Source: Trochalopteron elliotii (taxonomy: Eukaryota; Chordata; Aves; Passeriformes; Leiothrichidae). Taken from it: 64,000 nt of DNA. Both the position numbers and the translations under genes were made by a program. The DNA is taken from positions 915,411 to 979,410 of the forward strand of contig JANPWX010000339.1 in assembly GCA_024734555.1 (NCBI GenBank). The letters are read 5' to 3'. The first letter of the stretch is position 1, and every line of letters begins with the position of its first letter. Positions 26,797 to 38,400 of the stretch are shown here, in pieces. The notes beneath the pieces are model-generated. The model saw only the letters and a list, made by a program, of their open reading frames with translations. It did no database searches and was not told the origin of the DNA.

Positions 26797-29700
26797 CTAA
26801 TATTGAACTACCTGAGATTTTGGTTTGTGTGCTTCTTTCTAGAAGATAATCTTTCAAGTGACTGGAATTTTGTAATCCTGCTACTTATGGGTCATAGGCA
26901 GAATTGTTATTTGGCAAGCTGCTGATTTTCCCACCTCAGTTTATGTATCCATAATAGGTTCTGGCTGTTTCTTTTCTGTGCCCTTGAACATGTTGCTGAA
27001 ATTACTGCTTGTGCCAGGGCTTGATTCCAGAATTAAATGTATCTGTAAAGAATGTTAAAAAACTCCCACAAACCTCCAGCACCTTTCTGTAATTAGCATG
27101 TTATAGCAGAATGTAATTTTGGAGCTTCCTCATGTCTAAAGGTGGAAGTTTTGTAAAGTCCAGCTGTAGAACATAAATCTAAAACTTCCTGTGTGGATTG
27201 GAAGTTTGAAACTTGATCTGAGAGGTGGTACTTTTAACTAACCTTGAAAAGTAAGGGTAGATTGAATAGCAGCTTAACAAAAAGCACTTTGATGCGTTCA
27301 TCCCAAAAAATCCAAAGACATCTTCCACACCATGCTGCCTACTACTTGAGAATAACCAATGGTATCAATAAAACATTCATTGTAACACTGTGCTGAAATT
27401 AACTCCTCCTCTCTCTTTCTCCTCTATGCACACATCTTACTTGAGGCATTTCCAAAGGTTTATCTGTACGATCAGGATGCTACAGTTCAGCCATTGCTCC
27501 TGCTGCGGTCAAATTTCAGCTGCTGTGGAGCTCATCTGTAGCAATGTTGGCAGACCATGCTGTTTGGCTCCTGGTGCCATATGTCACATGAAAAGCGAGT
27601 GTTTCACATGCAAACAACATATGAGTTCCTGCAGGCTCCATAGCTCTTGAGCTGTGGTGACTTGCTGGAGCTGCTCCTTATTAAAGTAAAAAATAATCTG
27701 AAGAAGGTGAGGTCTTAGTGTGGTTTGGAGGTGGGAGGGGTTGGTCTTTGGGGTTTTATTAATAGAATGTTGTTTTGCATGCTCCGCTTATAAGACATTT
27801 CAGACTTTGAAAAATTTACAGTACGCTGAAGCAGTTGTTCTCTCTAATCCACAATTCATATTTGGATAATAGAAAAAGTAGACAAGTGTCCGTGCTACCA
27901 GTTTGTGAGTTTTGCAGTAATTGTGTCTTATATTTGGCACTCCTAAACTGTGAAACATTTCTGTTTTAATTCTAGTGGCAGTACTAACCTTAAAAAATAA
28001 GAGTACTAGTGTGCCACTTAGTTTCTCCAAACCTTATTTGCTCCCATGTCTGGTGCATTTGTAAGGCCTTTGGAGCAGAATCTGCTCTGGGTTTCTCTGA
28101 TCTTGCCATGCTGCAAGTACTGACTGTGAGCGCAGACGACCTCTTGAAAGCTTGGCCCTTGGGCTTGCCTGCCTGACTTGGGTAGGAAACACAGGAGAAA
28201 AAAATTTGGCTGCCTTGCCCTGCTCAGACAGGTGAATAAATGCATCTGCTGAAAGTGCCTTCCTTTGCTCAGGGATCATGGCAATGAGCTGGAAATAAAT
28301 ATCCGTGCCAAATCGTCTGTTGTGATCAAAACACAGTCAGGAAGATGAGGTGGTTTTTCACCAGTGTGTTCAAAAGTCTTGAATCTAAGCAGCTTTTCTG
28401 ACCTGAGGGGAAAATATGGATGAAAACCATGGTTTTGAGGCAGACTCCTCTCCCATTTCCCATTGGAAGACTTCATGCTAGCACAGATTTGTACCTGGTG
28501 ATAGACTGTGGACTCAGTTTCTGGTCCAGTGAATGCTGGAAGCTCACTAATGCCGTATCTAAGTTGTTTTCTCATCTATTCTTTTCTCTGAGATGGAGCT
28601 TGTCCATGTTCTTTCCAAAGTCTTGCTAACTTAGCGACCCATATTCCTCAGCAACCCTTCATTCTGGAGCTCTGAAGATTTAATTGTAGTGAAAGTAGCT
28701 CATGAATGGTATGTATCTCTCACCAGGTGTTCTATTTCAGATATACTGTAAGGTTTCTATGTTCACCATTTTTCAATTTTTTTAAACAAGGAACTGCTGA
28801 AACATGCTGCTCATGCATAGTGATTTTCTTTTCAGATAATTCTGTGGGATTTTTTCCTCAAAATGCGTTATTTTGTGTCTAGTCCAAAAGTAAGAAATTA
28901 CAAACAATGTAAGTATAACCAGTAAGCTCAGTGCTTGACAATTTTTGCCTACAATGGAGAGTAATTGCCATTTCTATTCATGTTGTATTACTGTGTCTTA
29001 GCGCTCATCTGCTAAAATTCGCACCTTTAATATTAACTGTTTATACATTCTTGTTGAACGTTTGTATACAGTGTTTTTGCCAATGACCTTCAGCCATTCC
29101 ACATGACTGGACACCTTCACAAGGAAACTGGGATGGCTGGGCTGGTTTACAGTCCATAATCTGTGGGTCAGGGCAGTGGGGGACCAAAACGTGAGAGCAC
29201 ACTATGGTGTGCACTGTCCCTGGGGGTAGGTGCAGTGCTCTGGGACTAAGGGTGCTGGGAGCCACTTCCATATGTGAATCCCACAGTTCTGTTTCATCAA
29301 TAAATGTAGCTAAATGCTTCACCAGTCTGATATACAAACAACCCCTTAAAATACAGCTGTGAATAAGAAGTTTCACTCTCATGCAACAGTCTTCATTAGT
29401 AGCAATGAATAAAATGGAAATATCCAAATCAAATGATAAAAATGCACTAGTTAGATCTGGCATTGCCAACATGGTGATTTCTAAGGCTGAGTTTCAATTT
29501 GATGTTCAAAATATTAAGGCCATTCTGTCACTTGAAACCTTTTATCTATGCTTGTATGAGATGGAAAGAGACTGAAAGTCCTTGGTCCCATGTGTTCATC
29601 TCAAAAAGCCTTTGAAGCTCTTACGTTAACTATTTGAGGTTCAGAAACAGAAGGGAAATTTCAAGATAATATAAACAGCTCCAGGGAGAAAATATCTTTA

Positions 29701-29959
29701 ACTCATGACTAAACAAGCAAACATATATATTTTCTGTTTCAAAAAGATGACTGAGCTTCTTCATGCCAGGAAAAATAAATCCATCTGATTTTGCTTTAAG
29801 CTGTCCTCTTTTTCAAGTGCAGTGAGGGGCTCCAGTTCCTTTGGATGATGTAATTCGACTGTTCTGCTTGAGTTCTGCTCCCTGTTGATGTCATGTCGCT
29901 GCTAGCCAACTATTCAAAGAGAAAAGCAACTTCTAGTTTAGACTAGAGCATGAGGAGGC

Positions 29960-30240
29960 TGAGGTTTATTGCAACCCAGCATCCCGGGCAGATCCTCCTC
30001 CCAGGCAGAGCTCCGTTTTAAAGAGAAGCTCCATCCACCGTGGACCCCCTGTCTGCAGGTGGGTGGCACCCCGGGGTGGCTGATGATAGCGGGGGTGGCT
30101 GGTGACAACAGCGCTGGCGCTGCTGGTATGTAGGGGGGCAGGGAAAGGGGCGTGCCTGGGGGTGCTGTGCTGAAGTCCTTCGGGGAAAGAAGCTGAGAGA
30201 AATACGGGGCTCTTTTGGGACAAAAGTTTAGTTGAGAGGC
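29960..30240. other. GC-rich block; candidate promoter island or degraded solo LTR (minus strand)
   Basis: This local block is clearly richer in G and C than its surroundings, with many G-runs on the + strand. Read on the minus strand, a TATA-like CTTTAAAAC near 30015-30023 is followed within about 60 bases by TGCAATAAAC near 29963-29972. That promoter-then-poly(A) order is typical of retroviral LTRs. LTR ends (TG...CA with a target duplication) were not identified, so an LTR is only one reading; a cis-regulatory island is the other. A proline-rich minus-strand frame of 127 codons across it (29938-30321) has no recognised domain. Confidence 0.3.
30133..30162 (+). other. Canonical G-quadruplex motif
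   Basis: Four G-runs of at least three (30133-30138, 30141-30143, 30147-30150 and 30158-30162) are separated by loops of 2, 3 and 7 bases, which satisfies the usual G3+N1-7 pattern. It lies inside the GC-rich intergenic block. Confidence 0.7.
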
Positions 30241-32749
30241 CTGTGAAAGCAGGGAATCTGTGCAGACTGAGCTGGAGGTTGCCATGCCTCTCCTCAGCTG
30301 CTTTTGGCTAACTCCTCCCAACTTTTCTTCAGCTCTAGTATTCCACGCCCAATGGAGTGAACAGCTTCTTGCAATAACTTACTGTCTGCTCCTCTCCAGT
30401 GTCCTCGATATCCAAAGTATAGTTCCTCTGTGCCACAGTGAAGTCTAAGACTACATGTAATGTGTGGTTAGGAATGTGGTTAGATGTGGATAGGAAACAT
30501 TCTGGATCATGGTTTAGTTCAACTGTGTCCACACTATATTGATGAAACTGAACATCAGATGTTTGCCAGAGCTGGGGAGGGTGGCAGAGGGAAAGAGCCA
30601 CCTTTGGGACCCAGATTGCAGGCCCCAGGCAGCAGGATAATGTCTGTGCTTGCTCGGCACACTGTGAGCTACAGGACTGAAGCCCCGGGAGGGGACTGCC
30701 TTTATGTTCCATGGAATCAATGTCCAGATGTTTTGAGACTCTTACATGTGGAAGTAACATGGCTGGAGACACAGTGGGGGATAAAGGGCTGAGCTGTCAT
30801 GCACATTTTTACATTTAACATACTTCTTTTGTTTGAGATTTGGAGAACCCTCTCCTTAGTAGGGGATCAGACAGGATTTTCTTATACCTTCAAAAAGGTG
30901 TGTATGCAAAGCTTACGTAATGGAGGGTGGTGGACTGTGCCAGACCTTTCACCTGAGCCGTGTGAATAGACACGGCCCCCCGCAAGAGCGTGTGGTCACA
31001 TGGCTTTGAAATCGGAGCTGCCTTTGCTCAGTGGCAGAGCAGGGCACGGCTGTAGCAGTTTTGTACAATGAGGGACTCATTAAGTTACAGGACTGTCAGC
31101 TACAAATGTAGTAGTGCTGCTGCTGCAGAGCACAGTCTCCGCTGCCCTGGGAAAGCCCATGGTGATCAGCCCTCACTTGAGATCAGGGGAGGGAGTGGTA
31201 GCAGCAAACTCAGCATCTGCAGCCCTGTGATTGTCACTTTTATGCTTTTTATGGCAGGGGAATTAAACATTTCATCCCATCTTAGAAATGCGAGTTAGAA
31301 ATTGCAAGTTCACATGCAAGTTATGAGAGGAGGACAGCAATGACATTTAAGAAAAAGAATTCAAATAGATAGAAATGTCATGTGTTTCTTTGATTTACAT
31401 GGTGTTGCTGAGCTGTTGAACTGTGGAGTTTTGGGCTGCAAGACAGACTGTTTGTGTCTGTTTGATCTCCACAGTTTCCATTTACCTCTTAAGCAGAACA
31501 AGACTGTGGGCAGATAAGGAAGGGTGGTAAGACATCCTAACAAATCTTACTGACGGCTGTTTTGTAGAGGGGAATCCGGCATCAGCATTCTTCCTGTTAG
31601 GAAACAAAGAAACACATCTGCCAGCATGGAAAACCACTTCAGGCTGGAAACAAGGCAAGGGAAGGGTACTCTTTAGGTCCTTCTTCCTGAGGTTGGTGGA
31701 AAGGCTTTCCTTCTCGGCAAAGGCAGCAAGAGAGGGCCCATAATTAGCCTAGACGGGTGATGATTTTCCTGATCCCTCCAGGAAACTGCACACAAATATT
31801 GTTGTGTCCTTCCTCTTACTTTGTTAGGATAAAAATAACTGAGGAAATGGCTTTATTTATCACTGTCACATAAGGGTCCACCATTTAACTTTGAACTTTA
31901 GATAGATATTGAGGAGTTAGTGAAATTTTATACCATATCTTTGATTGCCTTGTATCATCATAAAAAGCAAAGACAGTGATTTGCACATTCAACCATATAG
32001 ATAATAATTAACTTGCAATCGGGGAAATGCCTGCATCCAGGACCAAGTCACCCACAGGTCCTCTGCCTTCTGTTTGAAAGGAGTAAGGACATTTTGTCAA
32101 CACACACAACCTAGCCAGACTTTGCCAGATTTAAATCAACAGCTTATAGTATTAGTTGTCTAGTCCAGGATATGAGTCCAAGAATTTGGAGGGAATATTT
32201 TGAGAAATACGTGTAATATAAATATTCAGCTTATTTATTTTTAGCAGTTTTATGTGACTTTATTATGATATTTTTCTAGTGTGCATATGAAGACACAGAA
32301 TCTACTGATCAAGTTTTATCTGTCCTGAGTTTGGGTAGGTTCCTAATTTCTGCATATGTTTCCTCCTGTCCCCTTTGGAGGCTAGCTAAACTACACTTCT
32401 TAAAAGGAAAAACACTGCTATTCCCTTACCTCATCTCTGAGCTTGACATCTTTCCTTATAGTCTCTGATTTCAGATGCCTGCCATTTTCTAGTACTGATT
32501 CCCAGCAGCAGCTTTCTGATTCCTGGCAATGATGCCAGGTAAAGGTGCCCTGTGCATGTGTGACCTTGTAAAGGCCAGAAAGGACTCACTGTTATCTATA
32601 TAAGTCACCAGAATTATTTTCCCCTTTTTTTTTAATGAGAAGCCCATGAATAGTAAACTTTGGAATCAGCTGGCACTGCCAGCATGACTCCAGTTTGCCC
32701 TGCCAGCAGCAGGTATCTGTGCACAAAAACTTCCTCAAAGCAGTGCTGA

Positions 32750-32790
32750 GCAAATTCCTGACAGTTTACAGCAAATTCCTGACACTTTTT
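32750..32790 (+). repeat. 21-bp tandem duplication
   Basis: GCAAATTCCTGACA occurs at 32750 and again 21 bases later at 32771, with the intervening bases partly conserved. This is a small simple duplication. Confidence 0.75.
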
Positions 32791-33434
32791 TCACCTTCTC
32801 ATTTGCTGTGTCCCAGCTTAACCACTTGGTTATCGCTCTGATCTTTGTACTCTCTGTTGTCCTTTCATTTCCTGAGTCCATTGTCAGGTTCAATTTTCCA
32901 GGTAAGAATTTCTTTAGAAGGGCCGAACCTCCCAATTGAACTAACTGTGCAAGATACTCTTTACCAAAGCATCAGAGCTATGTATGACTTTTCAACTGGT
33001 TTATAGCAGTTTTGGTGACATTGATGTATTATTTTTGAGTGTAAGAATTGGACCTATAACAACCTTCAGTCATTGTGTTCTGATGGGTTAATTTCTTTCA
33101 GATCAGATGAAAGGTTCATAGGTAGATCATAAATACTCAGTCTCTGTTCCTGAAATCAAAGTTCGCTCTGAATTAAAGCAGTGAGGTGAATGTAGGAGTG
33201 GATCTAGTGGAAGTCATTCCTCAGAAAAACCAGCTGCTGAATGTCAGAAAGGACTTCCTCCAAAACTGGGTAAGTCCATTTTTTTCACGTTCTTTGATCT
33301 TTTCTTTTCTTATAATGTACCATTATGACTAGATTTGGCTCCTAGCACTGTTTATGCATCCTGCAAATGCAGATAATGTATTACAGATCTGTCTTTAGGT
33401 AATCATCTACCCATACAGGGAATATTTCCAACTT

Positions 33435-33470
33435 GATGAAACAGGTGAGCTGGATGAAACAGGTGAGCTG
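33435..33470 (+). repeat. 18-bp perfect tandem duplication
   Basis: GATGAAACAGGTGAGCTG is present twice without a spacer, at 33435-33452 and 33453-33470. Each unit contains an ACAG/GTGAGC donor-like sequence. Confidence 0.9.
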
Positions 33471-34435
33471 TTGTGTGAAGCAGTAGCTCAACAAATAAGC
33501 TTCCTTTGTCCCTAAATTACACCAGTTCTATTATTATCTGGGGTGACTGCAGTGTTTGGGTAGCAATCCTTAAAAACAAAAGGAGCCTGCAGGTGTTCTG
33601 AGGAGCATTTGGCAAACTAAGAAATGGCATTATGATATGGGTTACCTATATCGGTTATTGCATGGGAGTGAGTTAATATCACCTCTCCAGCAAGGAAAGG
33701 CAATTCTTTGAATATCTGCTCTTCAAATGGAGAAAGTAGGCAGTGGTGAACTAGCATAAGAAAATGTTTAGAATTCAGAATTTCTTCCTTTCATTAGGCT
33801 TTCATCTAGTGTCATAACTCTTTCCTGTTGCTGAACCATCAGGCTTCAATGCTGTCCCTGTTCTGAAGAAGTCAAGCCTTGAGGGTTAAGAAACCTCTGC
33901 CCCAAAAATAAAAAACAAAAAATGCAGTTAAAAAAATCATTGCTTCTGCACTTTCCGCACCTTATAATATTGTAAAATGGCCATTATTTTTATACTAATC
34001 AGAGCATGGAAAGCTATCAGGCAAGGGATTTCCCATTTGCAGTGGCTGCTGTTGTTAATTCCCTATTGCTGTCTTCTTATGCTAGAACAGAAAGTTTTCT
34101 GTCCCAGTATTTTATGTTTTATGAATTAAATGGGTACAAAGCCCGTAACTGTTCAGAACTTCACCTTTGCAAAACAAACATGGCATTTTGGGAAGTAGGT
34201 CACACTACTCCACACTCTCACAGCTTTTCAGATGTTTTAATTTTTCATTCTCTTCTCTCTTTGCAGTGGGTTGACAGCAGTAGACACCTCTCTCCTCTCC
34301 CATCACTACCACAGGTTTCTTGGTTTCCCAGCCAGGCTGATATCCAGGTAATACTTATAATTATGGCAGCAATTCAAGCAGATAACATTTGGTCACTTTA
34401 GGTGTCTGCAGCCATGGATCTTACACTGATTTTTC

Positions 34436-34458
34436 TTTTTTTTTTTTTTTTTTTTTTT
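34436..34458 (+). repeat. Poly(T) tract, 23 bases
   Basis: Homopolymer upstream of SPTBN5. No retroelement body is recognisable beside it, so it is listed as a simple repeat. Confidence 0.9.
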
Positions 34459-35348
34459 AAGTGATCCTCTTGCCTTCATAACAGCAAGGTCACTGCTGTT
34501 ACAATTTACAATGTAAGCCAAGTGTCTTCAAAAGAGCTATTCAGTTGAGCTGAAATCCAGTTTATTGTGTCACAGGCTCTAAAGGGAAAGCTTCTCCCTT
34601 CTAATGTTTCTGAATATTCAGCTTGGGTGGTGTGAGGAATTACAAGCCTGACTTTTCACTGGTATGGATGAGGTAGACAAGAGTAGGGAAGAGAAATAAT
34701 GCTTCCTGACACCCAGGCTAGGACCTTGTTCATGTGATTATGGACCTGTATCACCATCCTTACTGTGATATATTTGCAAAAACTGAACCCATGTGAGTAA
34801 AGAAACAAGCTGATTCCATTTCCTTTCTAAGCAGCTCTTTGATTTCTGTTGGAAACACTGTGATCTGAGAGCCAACGACAGAATCTCAACCAGTCCTCAG
34901 AGAACACAACACACGTTTTCTTTTTGGAAGTGATTTACGGATTCCTCCTTCTGGCAGTGTCTAAGATCGGTTCTTTGTGATGTGCTTTCAGCACACCCAA
35001 GGAAGTTATTGATAGCTTTCAGGTAGTGGTGGTCCTCATGGGATCAAGGAGACAGGGTGGAGACTGAGAGCAAGAAAGAAAGGCTGCATAGATACATGTC
35101 ACATTTTCATCCTGAAGCTAGAGATGTATTTTAAAAGGGTGTAAGTTAAAAATAAAGTTCATGGAATTAAAGAGCAAAGTGCAAGAAAAAGGAAATTAAC
35201 GTATTACACTGGGTGTGGTATTGCATCTTATACCTGTTGGTGCTGGGTTTCCTATATACACTGGTCTTGTGGCTGCTTTTCATAGGTGGCCTGGCAGATC
35301 TCTTCAGCACTCAGCAGCCGACTGAAGTCCCTGGCTTCCTAGGTGACC

Positions 35349-35459
35349 ATGGGCACCGAATATGAAAAAGATCATATCAAAAAGCTGCAGGAGCAGCGTA
35401 TGTCCATGCAAAAGAAAACCTTCACCAACTGGATGAACAATGTCTTCTCCAGGAATAAC
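35349..35459 (+). CDS. SPTBN5: SPTBN5 coding exon 1 with start codon
   Basis: The start ATG at 35349 sits in a good Kozak context (GTGACCATGG). It is chosen because the next 37 codons match the beta-heavy spectrin N-terminus ([13 protein letters not shown], then [14 protein letters not shown]). A splice acceptor (GGCTTCCTAG) ends at 35342, so a 5' untranslated exon is implied upstream. The donor is AAC/GTAGGT after 35459, phase 0. A longer N-terminus from an upstream exon cannot be excluded. Confidence 0.85.
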
Positions 35460-38400
35460 GTAGGTAGCTCCTTCAATTTGAAGATTTTTTTTTCTGAGTT
35501 TTGTTTTGTTTTATTTTACCAATGTATCCTTTTTCTTGTTATTTTTATCGTATCTTTTTCTGAATGTTGTCACATGCAAGCAAGGAAGGATTTGACTAAC
35601 CAGAGGGCTCCATCCTCTTATCTTTTACCTCACATCTCTCTCCTTTGTCCATGTTACTAGTCTTCTCTGAAATCAAGGATCATTTTGTAGACTGTATAAC
35701 CCTATCATATTTTGGTGTCCACTGTACATTGGAGATCCTCTCAGAGGCAAATTCTTATTTGCTTCTTTTTCCTGTAAGCAAATTATCTGCAGATGTTAGG
35801 GTTTCCCCAAGCAATGCTCAATTCTTAATTGCCTGGCCAAAAATTCAGACTTTGTGCTTTGCCTCATCAGTTCAGTTTGAGTTGCTGCTCAAAGGATCTA
35901 AAAAAGTAGCCTTAATTGTAGCAATTTCAGACATACTGCCATGCAAATACAGACCAGTTTGTATTCAGTAAGTCTCACACTTCAAAAGATCTTCAGAGCT
36001 AGTGTGCAGTCGATTTGTGTGTGTATGGTAATGCCCGCATATTGCAGTCTCCAAACTTACTGCAGATAAAGTTTCGGGCACAAATGATGTAGCTGCACAG
36101 AAAGGAATGACATCATCCAAAACAATTCCTTTTTCTAGAGTTTGTAGTAGATAGTAATGAAAATGGATGTTGGGGACACCAAGCAGCACCAGGCCATTGG
36201 GTCCACTGTAGCTCATCACCATGTTTCAGTACCAGATGTGTTTTTTCAGTGTAATGTTTTAAGTTTGTGAATTGTACAAAGGCAGCTGCAGAGCACAACA
36301 AACTTTCAAATTTATTTTTCCTAACAGGAGCAGACAAATGCAAAACACATGCTTGTTTTGCCCCCTGCAGAAAGTTAGGTTTTTATGGTGTTCTGTTTAG
36401 CTGTAGTTAGGAAATTAGTTCCGTTTAGCTGTAGACATATACTTTCTCATTTTACAAATGCCTTCAAGTTCAGAGATAAAAATGCAGCCTTAAGTTCCTG
36501 CAATGTACTTGTTCACATATCATAGAAGCCTGTGAGAGCTTTCCAAACCATATATGGTAGTGACGGTGCAGAGCTTATCTGGGTCTTCCTGGCAGTGTAG
36601 TCCCAGCTTTCCAAGGCACACTTTGAGGTAATTGGATCATACTGCAGGACCCTGAAGTGTTCTTAATTACACTGTTGTTTACTTCAAGTCTAGCACTAAG
36701 GATGCTATTGGATTGAATTTGTTAAGCTATCTGTGGCTGGCATCTTTATGAGAAGAATGAGGCAACAAAGCTATTAAAACAACAGCTGGGTGAGACATAA
36801 AGCAGATATATGAAGCCTGTCTTTTTACAAATTCAAAGTGAACTATTCTTCATTTATGGAAGTATCACAGAATACAACAGCTTTAACTTTTTTTATTGTA
36901 GTACATCATAGTCAGAATTTTTAGTTTTATTTAATATACAAAAAGAAATAAAGTTGGCAACTAAACAGGGAGGGGTTTTTTATGGAGATAATCAGTAGAG
37001 CAAGTTGTAAATCCTTGTGCCATACAGAGTAGATGCTTAAAGACTCTCTAACTTGTTTTTACACTTTCAGTGTCTTTTTCTTTCTCTTGAGAAAAAATTN
37101 NNNNNNNNNNNNNNNNNNNNNNNNNNNNNNNNNNNNNNNNNNNNNNNNNNNNNNNNNNNNNNNNNNNNNNNNNNNNNNNNNNNNNNNNNNNNNNNNNNNN
37201 NNNNNNNNNNNNNNNNNNNNNNNNNNNNNNNNNNNNNNNNNNNNNNNNNNNNNNNNNNNNNNNNNNNNNNNNNNNNNNNNNNNNNNNNNNNNNNNNNNNN
37301 NNNNNNNNNNNNNNNNNNNNNNNNNNNNNNNNNNNNNNNNNNNNNNNNNNNNNNNNNNNNNNNNNNNNNNNNNNNNNNNNNNNNNNNNNNNNNNNNNNNN
37401 NNNNNNNNNNNNNNNNNNNNNNNNNNNNNNNNNNNNNNNNNNNNNNNNNNNNNNNNNNNNNNNNNNNNNNNNNNNNNNNNNNNNNNNNNNNNNNNNNNNT
37501 CTTTTTTTTTTTTTTTTTTGATGAAAAGAAGATTATTTACTATAATTTCAAAATCACAATAAATTATTCTTGGGTATGTGGTATGGCTTTAATGTCACTT
37601 CTAGATGACCAGTGGCATAAAGCCAAAAGGAAACACCCAAAGCAAGTTCTTGTTAGAGTCAGAGTACAGACTGTGTCATGTTGTATCACCTAAGCACTGG
37701 GTGACCTCATTACTGGCAGCAATAAACCACATTTTTGTAAATGATCCTAACCTTTCCCTTAGTGTGAGACTCTGACTAAAATACGGAGACTTTGGGTGGT
37801 AGTGCAGGTCCAAGCAGGACGTGACAAACTTTGTTGAGACTATGGAGTAAAAGATGAGTCATTGAGTGGGAATATTAGCTCAACTTTAAATGAAATGCAC
37901 AGCTCAGAATAAAATTATTCTGATAAAAAAAAAGACTCACTTCAATTGAAATAAAAAAATGTCAACATTTCCTAAAGTTTTTATTTTGAAAATGCTTGAT
38001 TTTTTAAAATTATTTTTCAAAATCTGCTTTCTTTCTTTTTTTACTCCATTTTGGGTTTGTATTTTTTTTGGTTGTTGGGTTTTTTTTAACTTCAGACTAC
38101 TTTCGTAGATAATGTAAGTCCTCCTGCAAATCCATTTTTTCTGAGTTAAGACTCACCACTCCATGTATATATGCGCTGTCATAGAGAAGACTCAAGAAGG
38201 TGTTGTTTGTTTCGTTTTAGAAGTAGAGGGTTCTCTGTGCCAAATGTTAAGCTGGAGTCTGTATTGTCTGGCCGGTCTTTACAGGTAAAGATTGAAATAG
38301 AAGATATTTACACGGACTTGAAGGATGGCATCTCTCTCATGAAACTGCTGGAGCTGCTCTCTGGAGAAGTTTTGCCCAAACCAAGCCGGGGAAAGATGAG

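Larger units (their letters stand above)
22758..26830 (+). other. EHD4: EHD4 3' UTR, probable extent
   Basis: The sequence after the EHD4 stop has no coding support. AATAAA hexamers on the + strand lie at 23897, 23969, 25588, 25927 and 26791. The one at 26791 is followed about 25 bases later by a GT-rich stretch (TGGTTTGTGTGCTTC), the usual downstream element, so a UTR of about 4 kb is plausible. The earlier hexamers could give shorter forms. The true end cannot be fixed without transcripts. Another AATAAA at 27367 is a possible more distal site. Confidence 0.5.
26831..35342. other. EHD4-SPTBN5 intergenic or 5'-untranslated region
   Basis: This 8.5-kb stretch has no open frame with family support on either strand. 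It holds a GC-rich, G-run-rich block at 29960-30240, two small tandem duplications (32750-32790 and 33435-33470), and a 23-base poly(T) at 34436-34458. SPTBN5 5' untranslated exons and its promoter should lie here, since the start-codon exon appears to begin with a splice acceptor at 35341-35342. None could be placed with confidence. Confidence 0.7.

Noticed and set aside
28276..28575. Minus-strand open frame containing HTGEKPP, like the linker of C2H2 zinc-finger proteins
   Set aside because: There is no Cys-Cys-His-His pattern before or after it, and the rest of the frame is unlike any family. A chance match.
29041..29472. Minus-strand open frame of 143 codons upstream of SPTBN5
   Set aside because: No family signature. 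It might be an unrecognised repeat, but nothing visible supports a gene.
34006..34401. Plus-strand open frame of 131 codons upstream of SPTBN5
   Set aside because: It does not join the SPTBN5 start exon as a credible N-terminal extension and has no known domain.
37033..37562. Apparent open frames across the N gap
   Set aside because: Their length comes only from untranslated N.
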